Notes: generated from the sequence alone by a model not told the origin. Counted from the first letter of the stretch, positions 1 to 6,652 are shown. The stretch: 10,990 nucleotides of DNA from Methanomassiliicoccaceae archaeon (GCA_009780795.1 WQZJ01000035.1:1-10990), one strand, 5' to 3'. Numbers and translations: made by a program.

Positions 1-103
1 TGACGTCAAAGGGCTCATTGAGAGCCAATCCGAATATGTCGAACCCCGGTCCGATGTTAGATGTCGTGGCCGGCGCAGCCACCTTTACCCACTTTCCGCT
101 CAT
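1..103 (-). CDS. thrB: Homoserine kinase, N-terminal part (runs off the window)
   Basis: Only the first 34 codons are present. The start is ATG at 103-101 and the frame runs off the left edge. The peptide opens MSGKWVKVAAPATTSNIGPG and continues FDIFGLALNEPFDV. The APAT-(T/S)xN-xGPGFD-xxGLAL pattern is the characteristic N-terminal strand and first glycine-rich segment of GHMP-superfamily homoserine kinases, which phosphorylate homoserine with ATP in threonine synthesis. Other GHMP kinases (mevalonate, shikimate, galactose) lack this exact block, so homoserine kinase is much the likeliest. The ATP-binding loop lies outside the window and cannot be checked. The gene is divergent from the Cgi121 gene, with 182 bases between the two starts. 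Confidence 0.8.
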   Translation of the reverse strand, partial: MSGKWVKVAAPATTSNIGPGFDIFGLALNEPFDV

Positions 104-141
104 ATGTCCACGCGTTCCGAAGGGGGAATAAGTAAGTGGTA

Positions 142-150
142 CAAATAAAC
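142..150 (-). promoter_or_regulatory. Candidate TATA box for the homoserine kinase gene
   Basis: On the minus strand this reads GTTTATTTG. A start of transcription about 26 bases downstream would fall near 120, giving a leader of roughly 17 bases before the ATG at 103. The match is only moderate and there is no strong Shine-Dalgarno, so this is a tentative call. Confidence 0.35.
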
Positions 151-285
151 CTACTGTCCGAACCCCTGAATTCGTATGTCTGAGGTCAGTGATGCAGTGC
201 GGTCAATATCATGTGACCGTAATAAAAGCGTAAGAGAATGCACTCTTTAGAATAATGATTAAAACATGCACGCTATCTCCGGTGC

Positions 286-744
286 ATGGCATTCACCGTC
301 AAGGGCATCAGATGCGGACTTCCGTTCGACGAGATAGTAGCTCATTTCCAAGTATCCGGAGGGGACGTCATCCTTCTGAACCCGAACTTCGTATGCGGCC
401 GTGACCATATCGTCTCGACGGTGATGCATGCGGAGAGGGCATTCGAGCACGGCACGAACAGATCGAGATCGTTGATAACGGAGACGATATTATATGCAGC
501 AGGTGAGAGACAGATATCGAAGGCGCTGGCGAAGATGAGACCGGCCGACGGCTCCGGAGAGATGGTGGCCGTCGTGTTCGGTCAGGACGATCTGAGACTC
601 ACCGAGATAGACGCCGCCGAGGATGACGGTCTTTTGAAATGCACGCCCGACAAGATCAGGAATCTGGGATTGGACGCATCAGGCGTATGCCCTGAGGACC
701 TTGTCCTGGAGATGATCGCCCTCATGGACATTCAGAAACAGTGA
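286..744 (+). CDS. cgi121: KEOPS complex subunit Cgi121
   Basis: This 152-residue protein matches the archaeal Cgi121 family in length and pattern. Recognisable blocks are GGDVILLNP (25-33), VCGRDHIVSTVMHAERAFEHG (36-56) and a segment at 61-78 containing ETILYAAGERQIS. In Cgi121 proteins the last block is the helix carrying the LLYxxGxRQI signature. Cgi121 is the accessory subunit of KEOPS (Kae1-Bud32-Cgi121-Pcc1), which makes the t6A modification at tRNA position 37. It contacts Bud32 and helps bind the substrate tRNA. The ATG at 286 is the only good start: an in-frame TGA lies at 256-258 and no other ATG lies between. No other KEOPS gene is in the window. It ends 56 bases before the convergent DUF35 gene. 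Confidence 0.88.
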   Translation: MAFTVKGIRCGLPFDEIVAHFQVSGGDVILLNPNFVCGRDHIVSTVMHAERAFEHGTNRSRSLITETILYAAGERQISKALAKMRPADGSGEMVAVVFGQDDLRLTEIDAAEDDGLLKCTPDKIRNLGLDASGVCPEDLVLEMIALMDIQKQ

Positions 745-800
745 GTCCTCCGGAGAAAAGATGCAAAGGAAGGAAATTGTAAAGTGTTTATGTGAACGGT

Positions 801-1226
801 TTATACTTTCTCTTTCGGAACACCGTTCCTCTTCGGGGCGAACTTGTATCCGTAGTTGATCACGCCCTCCGAGCCTTCCTCGCCTATCTTGCGGAGGACC
901 GCGTGCACGGGCATTCCTATTTCGACTTCATCGATATTCATATCGGTCAGCTGTGCCGCTATAAGGATGCCGTCCTCGGTTCTGATCATCGCCACTGCGT
1001 ACGGCCTCAGATCACTGTTCTCGGCCGGCGCCTCATGTTTTATCGAGAACGAGAATACCGTTCCCTCGTCCTTCAGTTTGTAAGGCTCCATCTTTCCGAC
1101 GGAGGCCCTTCTGCACTCAGGGCATATGCTGCGCTTCGGAAAGTAAACCTTACTGCAGCTGCCGCATCTGGTCCCGATGAGGTTGTACCTTCCGGGTATC
1201 TCCCTCCAGTTCCTTGCGACTGACAT
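801..1226 (-). CDS. DUF35 OB-fold / zinc-ribbon protein, thiolase-HMG-CoA synthase scaffold
   Basis: The protein has 141 residues. An N-terminal rubredoxin-like zinc ribbon has its cysteines at 21, 24, 35 and 38 (CGSC and CPEC). An OB-fold domain follows at about 45-130, with the typical block GTVFSFSIKHEAP near residue 55. In archaea, proteins of this family sit between acetyl-CoA thiolase and HMG-CoA synthase and hold them in one complex in which a shared CoA pocket helps pass acetoacetyl-CoA along. It is the last gene of the operon. Its ATG overlaps the thiolase stop by one base (TGATG at 1228-1224), so translation is probably coupled. All four zinc ligands are intact. Any DNA- or CoA-binding role of its own cannot be read from the sequence. 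Confidence 0.9.
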   Translation of the reverse strand: MSVARNWREIPGRYNLIGTRCGSCSKVYFPKRSICPECRRASVGKMEPYKLKDEGTVFSFSIKHEAPAENSDLRPYAVAMIRTEDGILIAAQLTDMNIDEVEIGMPVHAVLRKIGEEGSEGVINYGYKFAPKRNGVPKEKV

Positions 1227-2392
1227 CAGACCGCCTCCATTATGTTAACGATGACCGCAGAACCGGTCCCTCCGACGCTCTGTGTCAGTCCATACCTTGC
1301 GTTCGGTACCTGTCTCTTGTCGGCGTCACCTCTGAGTTGCTTCGTTATCTCGACCACCTGCGCCACCCCGGTCGCGCCGATCGGGTGGCCGCATGCCTTC
1401 AGACCGCCGGACGTGTTGACCGCGACCTTTCCGCCAACGGCCGCCTGACCGTCCATGACCGCCTTTCCGGCCTCGCCCCTCTCAAAGAATCCGAGGTCCT
1501 GCAATGCTAGTATCCCTTCTATTGTGAAATGATCGTGAACCTCCGCCACCGCTATGTCCTTCGGTCCGATCTTTGCTATCGAATAAGCACGCTTAGCGGC
1601 CGCGACCGTTGCTGCGAACGTTGTGATATCGTTCCTCTGGAAAAGAGCCAGTGTATCGCTTGCCTGTGCTGATGCGACCACCTTTACAGGTTTGTCCGTG
1701 TACTTCTTGGCCATCTCCGCAGGGCACAGGACCACTGCCGCCGCACCGTCGGATATGGGGGCGCAGTCGAATACCGTCAGCGGATCGGCGACCACGGATG
1801 ATCTCAGGACAGTGTCGAGATTGATCGCCTTTCGGAATTGTGCGTTCGGGTTGAGCGCCCCGTGCGCGTGGCTGTTGACGGCCACCGACGCTATCTGCTC
1901 CCTGGTTGCAATACCGTCGTGGATGCACCTGCGGGCTATCATCGCGTTGAGCGACGCGAACGTCACGCCCATGCTGGCCTCCCACTGCTGATCGGTGGCC
2001 GAATCCAATATTGAATTTGTAGCATCATCGTTGACGTCCGTCATCTTTTCGGCACCGCCCACGACGACGATGTCGTGCATGCCGGACGCGACCGCCATCA
2101 CTCCCTGGCGGAAGGCCATCGCTCCGGACGCCCCGGCGGCCTCCACTCTTGTCGCGGGTACGTTACGGGATGCCATCCCGGCGTAGTCAGCGATCAATGC
2201 ACCGACATGGTGCTGGTTGATGAATCTCCCTGATGACATGTTACCGACGAACATCCCGTCCACCTCTGAGCCCGTAAGGTTGGCGTCGTTCATTGCTTTC
2301 ATACCGGCCTCGATGCCGAGGTCGCGGAACGAGGCTCCCCACAGTTCTCCGAATTTCGTCATTCCGACGCCTATTATCGCAACTTCCCTCAT
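1226..2392 (-). CDS. Archaeal acetyl-CoA acetyltransferase-like thiolase lacking the nucleophilic cysteine
   Basis: The 388 residues match archaeal/SCP2-type thiolases end to end: MREVAIIGVGMTKFGELWG at the start, VGNMSSGRF (49-57), GGAEKMTD (112-119), DPLTVFDCAPISDGAA (203-218), NTSGGLKACGHPIGATG (326-342) and GLTQSVGGTG (368-377). The family joins two acetyl-CoA into acetoacetyl-CoA, the first mevalonate-pathway step, in complex with the two neighbouring proteins. The usual VEAACASG block is VEAAGASG here: the nucleophile position is Gly87, codon GGG at 2134-2132. The HDxF motif reads HDHF (286-289), with His where SCP2-type thiolases have Cys. The GHP histidine (336) is kept. The reading frame is clean and other conserved blocks are intact, so it does not look like a decayed gene. 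A strong Shine-Dalgarno, GAGGAGGT, sits 6 bases before the ATG inside the synthase's 3' end. The family is certain; a working thiolase activity is not. Confidence 0.88.
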   Translation of the reverse strand: MREVAIIGVGMTKFGELWGASFRDLGIEAGMKAMNDANLTGSEVDGMFVGNMSSGRFINQHHVGALIADYAGMASRNVPATRVEAAGASGAMAFRQGVMAVASGMHDIVVVGGAEKMTDVNDDATNSILDSATDQQWEASMGVTFASLNAMIARRCIHDGIATREQIASVAVNSHAHGALNPNAQFRKAINLDTVLRSSVVADPLTVFDCAPISDGAAAVVLCPAEMAKKYTDKPVKVVASAQASDTLALFQRNDITTFAATVAAAKRAYSIAKIGPKDIAVAEVHDHFTIEGILALQDLGFFERGEAGKAVMDGQAAVGGKVAVNTSGGLKACGHPIGATGVAQVVEITKQLRGDADKRQVPNARYGLTQSVGGTGSAVIVNIMEAV

Positions 2393-2396
2393 CTCG

Positions 2397-3443
2397 TTAC
2401 CTCCTCACTATCTTGCCCTTGTATTTCGCATACACCCCGTAATCCAGTTCCACGGTGTTCTCGAGCCTCTGGGCCACCGTCGGGGCCGCGGATCTGTTAT
2501 AATTGACGATCTCCTCTGTAACTGTTATGTCGAAGGCGTCACAACCTGCGCCGGAACCGTATGCGACCACGAATATCCTGTCGCCGGGCCTCGCCTTGTC
2601 GAGGACCGCCGCCAGACCGAGCGGGACGGCACCGCTGTATGTGTTACCGATGAAAGGTGTGAGAAGACCGTCCTTGATCTGTTCGTCCGTGAATCCGAGC
2701 TCCTTCGCCATCCTCATCGGGAATTTCCCGTTGGGCTGGTGGAACACCGCATAGTTGTAATCCTTAGGTTCGTTACCCGTCTCGGACAGCAGCATCTGTG
2801 CGGCTGCGCCGATATGCTTGAAGTAGGCGGGCTCGCCCGTGAACCTGCCGCCGTGGCTCGGATAGGGGGCACCCTCCCTTCTCCAGAAATCGGGTGTGTC
2901 CGTGGTGTAGCTTAACGTCTTGTTTATCTTGGCTATGATCTTCTCCGAACCAATCAGATATGCGGCACCGCCGGCGGATGCGGAGTATTCAAGTGCATCG
3001 CCGGGCGCGCCCTGCGACGTGTCGGCGCCTATGGCGACGCCGTACCTGATCATTCCGGAACCGACGAGGCCCATGCATATCTGTATCCCCGCGGTACCTG
3101 CCTTGCAGGCGAACTCCAGGTCGGCGACGGTGAGTTCGGCGGTGGCGCGTATCGCCTCCGCGACTATCGTCCCCGTTGGTTTCACCGCGTACGGATGTGA
3201 TTCAGAGCCTACGTACAACGCACCGATATCCTGCGGATCGATGCCGCAGCGGCTCATCATATCTCTTGCAGCCTCCGTCGATATCGTCACGACGTCCTCG
3301 TCGGGCGCGGGCACGGATTTCATATTGATGAATAGTCCTTTTCCCATCGCCTTTCCGTCGACGCCCCATATTCGTCCTATCTCCTCGGGCGTTATCCTGT
3401 ATCGCGGCACATATGCCCCATAGCTAACAATTCCGACGTCCAT
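2397..3443 (-). CDS. Hydroxymethylglutaryl-CoA synthase
   Basis: The enzyme condenses acetyl-CoA with acetoacetyl-CoA to HMG-CoA, which HMG-CoA reductase then turns into mevalonate for isoprenoid lipids. The 348-residue length is normal for archaeal forms. The catalytic triad is visible: Glu81 in YVGSESHPYAVKPTGT, the acyl-carrying Cys113 in DLEFACKAGT, and His235 in YAVFHQPNGKFP. Other family blocks are GADTSQ (139-144), EYSASAGGAAYLIG (152-165) and FIGNTYSGAVPLGL (264-277). The N-terminus MDVGIVSYGAYVPRYRI is the standard archaeal one, so the ATG at 3443 is secure. It follows the HTH gene's TAA with no gap (TAAATG) and is followed 4 bases later by the thiolase. Every catalytic residue is intact, in contrast with the thiolase. 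Confidence 0.95.
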   Translation of the reverse strand: MDVGIVSYGAYVPRYRITPEEIGRIWGVDGKAMGKGLFINMKSVPAPDEDVVTISTEAARDMMSRCGIDPQDIGALYVGSESHPYAVKPTGTIVAEAIRATAELTVADLEFACKAGTAGIQICMGLVGSGMIRYGVAIGADTSQGAPGDALEYSASAGGAAYLIGSEKIIAKINKTLSYTTDTPDFWRREGAPYPSHGGRFTGEPAYFKHIGAAAQMLLSETGNEPKDYNYAVFHQPNGKFPMRMAKELGFTDEQIKDGLLTPFIGNTYSGAVPLGLAAVLDKARPGDRIFVVAYGSGAGCDAFDITVTEEIVNYNRSAAPTVAQRLENTVELDYGVYAKYKGKIVRR

Positions 3444-4130
3444 TTACTTCCCTTCCTTAAGTTCCTTCAACTTCGTTATAAGATCGTTCAATTCCGCATT
3501 GGTGGATACCAGCGGTATCCCCTCCAGCTTCGCGAGTTTGATCGCCAGTGGGTCGACGTTCTCAGGTTTGAGATAGACGACCATCGCCGGTGTGAGCGGA
3601 TGTGCCCTTATCGCGACCATCGGCGACCGTCCGAAATAGACGTCCGTGAATATCAGGGCGCGTTCGGTGCTCCATCCGTATATCTTCAGGTAATCGGCGG
3701 AGTTCAGGGACATTATCGCTTTGACAGAGTTGACAACAGTGTAACCGTATATTGTCCTGCCGTCAGTGTCCGGGTTGAGGACCTTACCGCCGATAGCGCC
3801 GATGAACTCGGCGAACGGTATGCCCTGCTCGAACTCCTCCATGGATATGATGCACTCGTCGCGGACGGCTTTGAACTTGGACGCGGTCGGATGACCGCGT
3901 CCCTTGTCTATCTCCATGAGCGAATCGACCATCTTCCTGACCACGCCGACACCGGGGGACATCCTCCTTCCGGATTCGTAGTCACTTATGACCGACGGAG
4001 ATATCCCCATGGTGGATGCAAGCTCACTCTGTGAGACAGAGAACTCCTCTCTCCATTTCCTCATGGTCTTGCCGGGATCATTGGATAACGCGATCTCACC
4101 GGCGATCCTTTCCCTCAGGCTGTCAGTCAT
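3444..4130 (-). CDS. HTH (XRE/Cro-type) transcriptional regulator of the mevalonate-entry operon
   Basis: Starting at the ATG at 4130 the protein has 228 residues. A helix-turn-helix lies at about residues 22-55 (MRKWREEFSVSQSELASTMG followed by ISPSVISDYESGRR), with a typical Cro/XRE turn and recognition helix. An uncharacterised C-terminal domain of about 150 residues follows, perhaps ligand-sensing. Archaeal relatives commonly precede HMG-CoA synthase, and their N-terminus resembles the form starting here (L.ERIAGEI.LS.DPGKTMRKWR). The frame stays open upstream to an ATG at 4178 and a TTG at 4184. A strong TATA box at 4160-4153 lies exactly where it would start a leaderless message at 4130, so the longer forms are less likely. 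It heads the operon and probably represses or tunes it. The effector is unknown. Confidence 0.82.
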   Translation of the reverse strand: MTDSLRERIAGEIALSNDPGKTMRKWREEFSVSQSELASTMGISPSVISDYESGRRMSPGVGVVRKMVDSLMEIDKGRGHPTASKFKAVRDECIISMEEFEQGIPFAEFIGAIGGKVLNPDTDGRTIYGYTVVNSVKAIMSLNSADYLKIYGWSTERALIFTDVYFGRSPMVAIRAHPLTPAMVVYLKPENVDPLAIKLAKLEGIPLVSTNAELNDLITKLKELKEGK

Positions 4131-4152
4131 TGATTTTCGTATAGAAGTTCCG

Positions 4153-4160
4153 TATTTATA
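4153..4160 (-). promoter_or_regulatory. TATA box of the HTH-HMGCS-thiolase-DUF35 operon
   Basis: The minus strand reads TATAAATA, a near-ideal archaeal TATA box. It spans -30 to -23 relative to the ATG at 4130, which predicts transcription starting at or next to that ATG. No other TATA box of this quality lies between 4130 and 4260 on this strand. This makes it the best candidate promoter for all four genes. Confidence 0.7.
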
Positions 4161-4162
4161 TC

Positions 4163-4183
4163 TGTCGAATATACTCATCGACA
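4163..4183. promoter_or_regulatory. Candidate operator: 6-bp inverted repeat next to the operon TATA box
   Basis: TGTCGA (4163-4168) and TCGACA (4178-4183) form a perfect dyad with a 9-base spacer, 21 bases overall. It lies immediately upstream of the TATA box, over the place where the TFB recognition element should be. A dimeric HTH protein bound here would block TFB/TBP. The natural candidate is the regulator encoded directly downstream. The arms are short, so chance occurrence cannot be excluded. Confidence 0.4.
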
Positions 4184-4184
4184 A

Positions 4185-4538
4185 AAGACGTTATTAGTTC
4201 TCCAAAAGACCCATTTGCACTGGTAAAATTCGCCGATAAGTATGCTGACCTGTCTTACATAGCGCAGGATCGCAGAACAGACAAAAAGAATGAGCGCCAA
4301 AATTTTCATAAATGACGGTCAACCAAGTGTCAACAACGCATATTTACATCAGACGAATTTTATAACATTATGAACATGAAAGGCTCTGCGCGTATCCGGA
4401 CCACCCTTGCACCACCAAACGCATGGACACGGCGTCGCGCTTATCCTACTTTTGTCCTTTTGTTTATCTGAACATATGCACATAAATGCCTAAATGTCAA
4501 AAATAACGCCGAAAATGAGGACATCCAGAAGGAAGATG
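4185..4538. other. Intergenic stretch without a clear gene
   Basis: About 350 bases between the regulator's upstream region and the tRNA gene hold no convincing gene. The plus strand has an AT-rich TATA-like element (TTTTATAA near 4358-4365), followed by a GC-rich segment of roughly 4387-4440 that can fold with GCGCG (4388-4392) against CGCGC (4436-4440), and then T-rich sequence to about 4463. On the minus strand, T-rich tracts at about 4490-4518 lie downstream of the tRNA and probably end its transcript. A 33-codon ORF at 4371-4472 has no family resemblance. Confidence 0.4.
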
Positions 4539-4613
4539 TGGATCCGAAGAGATTTGAACTCTTGACCTCCCGGTTATCAGCCGGGCGCTCCAGCCAATCT
4601 AAGCTACGGATCC
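4539..4613 (-). tRNA. tRNA-Ile (anticodon GAU)
   Basis: The minus strand folds as a full cloverleaf. The acceptor stem is GGATCCG/CGGATCC with discriminator A. The D arm is GCTT...GAGC, the anticodon stem CCCGG/CCGGG with loop CTGATAA, the variable loop AGGTC, and the T arm AAGAG-TTCAAAT-CTCTT. The anticodon GAT gives isoleucine. No intron is present, and the bases after the discriminator are CAT, so CCA is not encoded and must be added after transcription, as in many archaea. It is head-to-head with the COG1325 gene. Confidence 0.96.
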
Positions 4614-4640
4614 TTAAAGGTAGGTCTGCCAATATGACCC

Positions 4641-4650
4641 GATAATAAAA
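4641..4650 (-). promoter_or_regulatory. TATA box of the tRNA-Ile gene
   Basis: The minus strand reads TTTTATTATC, about 33 bases before the first tRNA base. A start about 26 bases downstream would fall near 4620, leaving a leader of about 7 bases to be removed by RNase P, which is typical of archaeal tRNA genes. Confidence 0.5.
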
Positions 4651-4713
4651 AGGTTTTGATTATTGTCCGCGGACACGGAAACAATAATCAATCCGCTTCG
4701 GTTACGGATGTGC

Positions 4714-5139
4714 ATGAGTGTCTTCCATTGGGTGAAGGTGCGGATGTTCTGCTACGCCACTGAGGATGAGGATCGTCTGCACGATCTGATGCTCCGTATC
4801 ACCGGCGCGGATGAGATAGACGCGGAGATCAGCGACGGCCATCACGGTAACGATATGATCATTTTTTCCGTGTCGCTTGGTAAGGACCGGGAGTGCGGTG
4901 AGCTCTTCAAACGTCTCGGCACGGATGTCGTGAACGAGATATTGGATAAACTCGGCGACAGGATCGACGATGACTGTACGTTCTATCTGAGATTGGACAA
5001 ACAGGCCGCCGTTCTTGAGAGATATGAGATAGCACATCACGGCGACGTTCTTTCGATAACCTGCAAGATCGTATCGCACCCTGCCCGCAAGGAGATCGCC
5101 GAGAAAAATATGAGAACGTTCCTGGGATCGTTACTGTGA
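4714..5139 (+). CDS. COG1325-type RNA-binding / predicted exosome-associated protein
   Basis: From the ATG at 4714 the protein has 141 residues. Patterns typical of this archaeal family are the opening HWVKVRMFCYATEDEDRL, then DGHHGNDMIIFSVSL, LRLDKQAAVLERYEI and a C-terminal DVLSITCKIVSHPARKEIAE. The family is archaeal and has been predicted to work with the RNA exosome; its biochemical role is not settled. The frame is open back to a TTG at 4663, and an ATG at 4708 is also possible, but the homology-like region begins at the VFHW just after 4714. An AT-rich TATA-like stretch (ATAATCAAT, 4683-4691) is correctly placed for a start near 4712. The gene ends exactly where the convergent CorC-like gene ends. 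Confidence 0.8.
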   Translation: MSVFHWVKVRMFCYATEDEDRLHDLMLRITGADEIDAEISDGHHGNDMIIFSVSLGKDRECGELFKRLGTDVVNEILDKLGDRIDDDCTFYLRLDKQAAVLERYEIAHHGDVLSITCKIVSHPARKEIAEKNMRTFLGSLL

Positions 5140-6426
5140 TCACTCCTCATCGTGATCGTCGCCATTCGGGTTCTCCTTCTTGATGATGGTCACTTCCTTT
5201 ATGCGGCGATTCTTCACGGACTTCACGATCATGGTGGCGTTGTCCAGTTCCACCGTCTCCCTGTTCATCGGTATGTGTCCCAATTTGTAAAGGATGAAAC
5301 CGCTCATTGTGTGACCGCCGAACCCTTCCAGGTCGAATTGCACTCCCGATTCTTCTATCACATCGTGGATGTTCGCGCCTCCGAGCGCGCGGTACGTACC
5401 GTCGGGGTTCTCGCTCACTTCATATTCAATTTCATCGCTCTCGTCCCATATCTCTCCGATGAGCTCTTCGACAAGGTCCTCCAGTGTAACGATGCCCGCT
5501 GTTCCGCCGTGTATGTCCAATACGATGGCCATATGCATCTGCGACTCCTGCAGGTCTCCCAGTAACGACGATATCTTCATTGACGTGGGAACGAACTTCA
5601 CCGGGCGTATGATGCTCTCTATCTTCGTGTTATCCGATTCGAAATAATGGTTATAGAAATCCTTGCTGTATATCACGCCCACGATCTTGTCTATCGTTCC
5701 GTCATATACGGGCAGTCGGGAGAAACCGCTGTCCCTGAGCGTCTTCTTTATCTTGTTCTTATCGGAGTTGATATCGATCGCGATGACATCAACACGCGGT
5801 GTGTACAGTTCGCCTACGGTTATGTCGTCGAACTCTATCGCCGATTTTATCAGATCGCTCTCGTACTTCTCTATCGTACCTTCTTCTTCGATCTCATCTA
5901 TCATCACCTTGAGTTCGTCCTCGGTCATCGTCGGAGCGTCGTCCTCCGGCATCCGCCTGGACAGCAGCCTCTTCAGAGCGACGAAGAATATGCTTATGGG
6001 CGTGAACACCAGCACCAGGAACGAAACAGGTCTTGCGAATGACATCGCCAGCTTCTCGGCGCGGTCCATCGCTATGCACTTCGGCGTTATCTCGCCGAAT
6101 GTGAGTATCACCAACGTTATCACGACCGTTGATATCGCGGCGGCCGCATGGTCATTGAGAATGAAATGCGCAAATAGTATGCCGGAAAGCGTCACAGCTG
6201 TGAAGTTAATGAAGTTGTTGCCTATGAGCAACGTCGTCAGCAGTTTATCGTAATTCTCTGATACTTTCAACGCTCTCGCGGCTTTCTTATTACCTTCCTT
6301 GGCGTAATTCTTCACCCTTATGCGGTTCATTGACGAATACGCGGTCTCGGCGGCGCCGAAGAACGCGGAAAGACCTATAAGGACCGCCAGTGCGGCGATC
6401 AGTGCATAGATCAATATGTCATCCAT
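5140..6426 (-). CDS. CNNM/CorC-family membrane protein (DUF21, CBS pair, CorC_HlyC domain)
   Basis: The protein has 428 residues with the full family layout. A DUF21 membrane domain with about four hydrophobic segments (5-28, 64-88, 98-118, 132-155) contains the early motif SAFFGAAETAYSSMN (20-34) and GEITPK (111-116). A CBS pair follows at about 205-335 (YTPRVDVIAIDI; IVTLEDLVEELIGEIWDE), then a CorC_HlyC domain at about 345-415 with GFGGHTMSGFILYKLGHIP. Relatives in bacteria, archaea and animals are linked to Mg2+ (or Na+) export, with the CBS domains sensing ATP-Mg2+. The ion handled here is not readable from the sequence. The ATG at 6426 has a GGGAG Shine-Dalgarno at 6440-6436 and an upstream TATA box. 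The highly charged tail (KKENPNGDDHDEE) is unremarkable for the family. Confidence 0.9.
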   Translation of the reverse strand: MDDILIYALIAALAVLIGLSAFFGAAETAYSSMNRIRVKNYAKEGNKKAARALKVSENYDKLLTTLLIGNNFINFTAVTLSGILFAHFILNDHAAAAISTVVITLVILTFGEITPKCIAMDRAEKLAMSFARPVSFLVLVFTPISIFFVALKRLLSRRMPEDDAPTMTEDELKVMIDEIEEEGTIEKYESDLIKSAIEFDDITVGELYTPRVDVIAIDINSDKNKIKKTLRDSGFSRLPVYDGTIDKIVGVIYSKDFYNHYFESDNTKIESIIRPVKFVPTSMKISSLLGDLQESQMHMAIVLDIHGGTAGIVTLEDLVEELIGEIWDESDEIEYEVSENPDGTYRALGGANIHDVIEESGVQFDLEGFGGHTMSGFILYKLGHIPMNRETVELDNATMIVKSVKNRRIKEVTIIKKENPNGDDHDEE

Positions 6427-6512
6427 CTTATGTTACTCCCGTTATGAAAAAAGATCGCCCTGGGCTGTTCTGCGACATGTGTGGTCTCTTACATCGAGTA
6501 TGAAAGGTTGAG

Positions 6513-6520
6513 TATTTAAA
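6513..6520 (-). promoter_or_regulatory. TATA box of the CorC-like gene
   Basis: The minus strand reads TTTAAATA, predicting a transcript start near 6490 and a leader of about 64 bases carrying a GGGAG Shine-Dalgarno. A second TATA-like element (TTATAAAAA, about 6541-6533) lies further upstream and could be an alternative. Confidence 0.5.
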
Positions 6521-6603
6521 CCTTTGAGAACATTTTTTATAAGCATCAGGTCCCGCGCGCCTTTTTCTTATTTGTCTCGCAGTTTTCTTGTTTTCTCATC
6601 TTC

Positions 6604-6613
6604 TTTAAATATA
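6604..6613 (+). promoter_or_regulatory. TATA box (first of two) for the YdbC-like gene
   Basis: TTTAAATATA here would start a transcript near 6634, with a leader of about 19 bases that contains GGAG at 6639-6642. A second box, TATTATAA at 6622-6629, would start a leaderless message at about the ATG (6653). Either or both may be used. Confidence 0.55.
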
Positions 6614-6652
6614 AGAAGAAGTATTATAAGTAAAAGCTGGAGACGTGCGCTA

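Noticed and set aside
2217..2915. 232-codon plus-strand ORF opposite the thiolase and HMG-CoA synthase genes
   Set aside because: It lies entirely antisense to two well-conserved genes; its composition is that of a shadow frame in GC-rich coding sequence.
4131..4184. N-terminal extension of the HTH regulator to the TTG at 4184 or the ATG at 4178
   Set aside because: The stretch contains a strong TATA box and a palindrome, and the TATA box predicts transcription starting at the ATG at 4130.
4441..4632. 63-codon minus-strand ORF
   Set aside because: It runs through the whole tRNA-Ile gene, so it is a by-product of the tRNA sequence.
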